Positions 5,897-7,266 of a DNA stretch of 7,266 bases are shown one piece after another (positions within the stretch are counted from its first letter, which is position 1; each line of letters opens with the position of its first letter). Made by a program: the position numbers and the translations under genes. A model generated the notes under the pieces. That model saw only the letters and a program-made list of their open reading frames with translations. It made no database searches and was not told the DNA's origin. Source of the stretch: Bacillota bacterium (lineage in GTDB: Bacteria; Bacillota; Clostridia; Oscillospirales; Acutalibacteraceae); assembly GCA_023418995.1 (NCBI GenBank), contig JAEZYP010000049.1, forward strand, positions 1 to 7,266. Direction: 5' to 3'.

Positions 5897-5925
5897 ATTA
5901 TAGCAAAACACGCACGCAAAGTCAA
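5897..5925 (-). promoter_or_regulatory. Strong sigma-A promoter of tRNA-Ser
   Basis: On the minus strand the -35 is TTGACT (5920-5925) and the -10 is TATAAT (5897-5902), with a 17-bp spacer and the TGC extension before the -10. It is nearly consensus, as expected for a stable-RNA gene. Transcription should start near 5890, leaving about 25 nt of leader to be processed before the mature 5' end at 5865. Confidence 0.9.
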
Positions 5926-6085
5926 TGCCCGCAGGGGTGGGGATTTTGCCCGTTTTTTGCTTAGCGCAGCAGGGTTTGTTGTCTTTCTGCCATGCAAAAC
6001 AGGGGCTGCTGCTACTGAGATATTCGGTAAACAATCCACAATATCGAAAGGTCGGTACTTATTTCTTAAAGAACCTGCACAAACG
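5926..6085. other. Intergenic stretch with inverted repeats between tRNA-Ser and ABC exporter
   Basis: The tRNA start and the exporter ATG are 322 bp apart with divergent promoters between them. I see no convincing gene here; long frames exist but have no ribosome site or recognisable product. Two inverted repeats are visible: GCAGCAG (5966-5972) with CTGCTGC (6006-6012), whose arms extend through an internal loop to TGTT/AACA, and GATATT (6019-6024) with AATATC (6040-6045). They may be protein-binding sites or chance; neither is followed by a T-run. Confidence 0.3.
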
Positions 6086-6104
6086 GTGTGCTACAATAGT
6101 ACAC
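6086..6104 (+). promoter_or_regulatory. Operator-like dyad overlapping the exporter promoter
   Basis: GTGTGCTACAATAGTACAC is a 19-bp dyad: GTGT-G-CTA, a 3-nt centre, TAG-T-ACAC, with 7 Watson-Crick pairs and one G/T position between the arms. It contains an extended -10 promoter element (TGC plus TACAAT, 6089-6097). A dimeric repressor bound here would block RNA polymerase directly. The half-site spacing suits GntR (YtrA-type) or similar small regulators, which often control ABC exporters. That link is inference, since no regulator gene lies in the window. No good -35 is seen 17 bp upstream. Confidence 0.5.
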
Positions 6105-6187
6105 GAAATATTATGTGCTTTTATGGATTCGTGCGTGAAAAACCGGGAAGTGGCACGAATCGCGGAAAGGAATGAACAGACCGAATA

Positions 6188-7266
6188 ATGGCGATGAAAC
6201 TGACGGACTACATCGGGCAATACAAAAAGAACTTCTTCCTTGCGCCTGTACTCACAGTCGCGGAATCCTCCGCGGAACTGCTGCTGCCGCTGCTGATGGG
6301 ATTGGTAGTAGACAACGGAATCAACAAACAAAACAAGGGCTATATCATCTGGATTGGCGTTGCTATGGTGCTTATCTCCGGCCTTGGGCTGCTTTGCGGT
6401 ATCTTAAGCGCCAAATACTCCTCGCGAGCCGCGCAGGGCTATGGCGCAAACCTGCGCAATGCACTGTTTGAAAAGATTCAAACCTTCTCGTTTGCGGACG
6501 TCGACCGGTTTTCCACCGCGTCGCTTGTTACCCGCACAACCATTGACGTACGGCAGATACAAGAGGTCGTGCTTCAGGTTGTACGCATGCTGGTACGCGC
6601 CCCAACGCTGCTTATTATGTCTATGCTTATCTGCATGCGGCTTAATATGCGGCTTTCCAGCGTCTACCTTATCGCTATCCCGCTCATGCTTGTAATAGTT
6701 ATGGTTATTATGCACTTTACCCGACCGCTGTTTGGCTTGATGCAAAAAAAGCTCGACGCGCTCAACAGCTCGATACAGGAAAACATGATCGGCATTCGCG
6801 TGGTAAAAACCTTTGTGCGCGCCGTTTACGAAAAAACAAAGTTTAAACAGGCAAACGACGATGTGATGAACACCTCCATCCGCGCCGGAACCATGATCTC
6901 GCTGATGATGCCCTGCAGTACCGCGGTATTTAACTTTGCGGCGGTTGCGCTGTATTGGTTCGGCGGGTTGATGGTAGGTGGCGAGACGATGCTCTCGGGC
7001 GAGCTGCTTACGTTTGTGGCATACCTAAACAACATCATGTTCTCGGTGATGATGTTCACCATGGTGCTCACCCGTCTTTCTCGTGCGCAGGTGTGCGTGG
7101 AACGCTGCCGTGAGGTGCTAAGCCACGAGGCGGATGTGCAGTCCGGCACCCAGTCTGAGCCCGCATCCGAGAATACGCTGCGTATCAAGGGCAAAATCTG
7201 TATGGAAAACGTGTCCTTTGGCTACCCGCAGTCTGAGAATACCGGCAAGGTACTGCAAAACATCAA
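6188..7266 (+). CDS. ABC exporter, fused membrane and ATPase domains (partial, N-terminal 359 residues)
   Basis: The frame is open to the window edge. The protein is a type IV-fold (ABC_membrane) exporter half-transporter of the MdlB/BmrC-like group, embedded in the cytoplasmic membrane and expected to dimerise with a second half-transporter. Transmembrane segments are visible at about 18-42, 52-74, 134-152, 157-176, 243-265 and 274-296. The intracellular coupling region includes RFSTASLVTRTTIDVRQIQ (107-125) and the ENMIGIRVVKTFVRA segment (198-212), both characteristic. After a linker (314-330) the nucleotide-binding domain begins with ICMENVSFGYPQ (337-348), where Tyr346 is the likely A-loop residue. 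Walker A and later motifs lie beyond the edge. ATG 6188 is the first start after an in-frame stop at 6173-6175; ATG 6194 is an alternative. Neither has a well-placed ribosome site: GGAAAGGA ends 16 nt before 6188. Substrates could be drugs, lipids or peptides. Confidence 0.9.
   Translation, partial: MAMKLTDYIGQYKKNFFLAPVLTVAESSAELLLPLLMGLVVDNGINKQNKGYIIWIGVAMVLISGLGLLCGILSAKYSSRAAQGYGANLRNALFEKIQTFSFADVDRFSTASLVTRTTIDVRQIQEVVLQVVRMLVRAPTLLIMSMLICMRLNMRLSSVYLIAIPLMLVIVMVIMHFTRPLFGLMQKKLDALNSSIQENMIGIRVVKTFVRAVYEKTKFKQANDDVMNTSIRAGTMISLMMPCSTAVFNFAAVALYWFGGLMVGGETMLSGELLTFVAYLNNIMFSVMMFTMVLTRLSRAQVCVERCREVLSHEADVQSGTQSEPASENTLRIKGKICMENVSFGYPQSENTGKVLQNI

Noticed and set aside
5935..5957. Plus-strand terminator (GGG...CCC then T6)
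   Set aside because: The stem is only about 3-4 bp and no plus-strand gene precedes it.
5925..6188. 87-residue plus-strand frame before the exporter
   Set aside because: It crosses the tRNA promoter region and has no ribosome site or recognisable domain; only its last 22 codons are of possible regulatory interest.
6172..6471. 99-residue frame starting inside the exporter leader
   Set aside because: Its ribosome-like sequence abuts the ATG with no spacing, and it overlaps the clearly homologous exporter in another frame.

Overview
The window looks like a chromosomal stretch from a Gram-positive, low-to-mid GC Firmicute, most likely a gut Clostridia or Oscillospiraceae-type organism. The reasons are strong AGGAGG-type ribosome sites, sigma-A-like promoters with TATAAT boxes, a tRNA gene with an encoded CCA end, and protein families common in that group (CPBP membrane protease, DUF2200, small GNAT and NTF2-like proteins, MdlB/BmrC-type ABC exporter). 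The assignment rests on my reading of protein families, not on a search.

Left end (1-1263, minus strand): the N-terminal 393 residues of a secreted protein, cut by the window edge. It has a signal peptide, a parallel beta-helix-like region with a 45-residue repeat period, a beta-rich domain and a Pro/Ser/Thr linker. It has its own well-formed promoter (TTGAAA, 17 bp, TATTAT).

Middle (1293-5565, minus strand): seven genes run in the same direction. In transcription order they are a homocysteine S-methyltransferase-like protein, a DUF2200 protein, an SRPBCC-fold protein, a CPBP (CAAX-protease-like) membrane protein, an NTF2-like protein, a GNAT acetyltransferase and a nitroreductase. The four genes from DUF2200 to the NTF2-like protein are only 17-29 bp apart and look like one operon. 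The last two follow gaps of about 120 bp in which I found no convincing promoter. A weak terminator overlaps the nitroreductase stop codon. The genes do not form an obvious pathway; they look like small detoxification, modification and stress functions.

RNA block (5612-5925, minus strand): tRNA-Ser with anticodon CGA, a near-consensus promoter in front of it and a strong intrinsic terminator behind it. Directly after that terminator lies an extended -10 box (TGCTATAAT). It is followed by about 90 nt whose two ends can pair (10 of 12 positions) and which ends in a T-run. This looks like an unannotated small structured RNA or a structured leader for the methyltransferase gene, and it is the most interesting unexplained signal here.

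Right end (6086-7266, plus strand): the start of an ABC exporter with a fused membrane domain and nucleotide-binding domain, cut by the window edge just after the ATPase domain begins. Its probable extended -10 promoter lies inside a 19-bp dyad that resembles a repressor operator. It lacks a well-placed ribosome site, and its ATG overlaps the stop codon of a 21-residue upstream frame (TAATG). That suggests regulated or coupled translation.

I saw no CRISPR array, insertion sequence, attachment site or replication origin.
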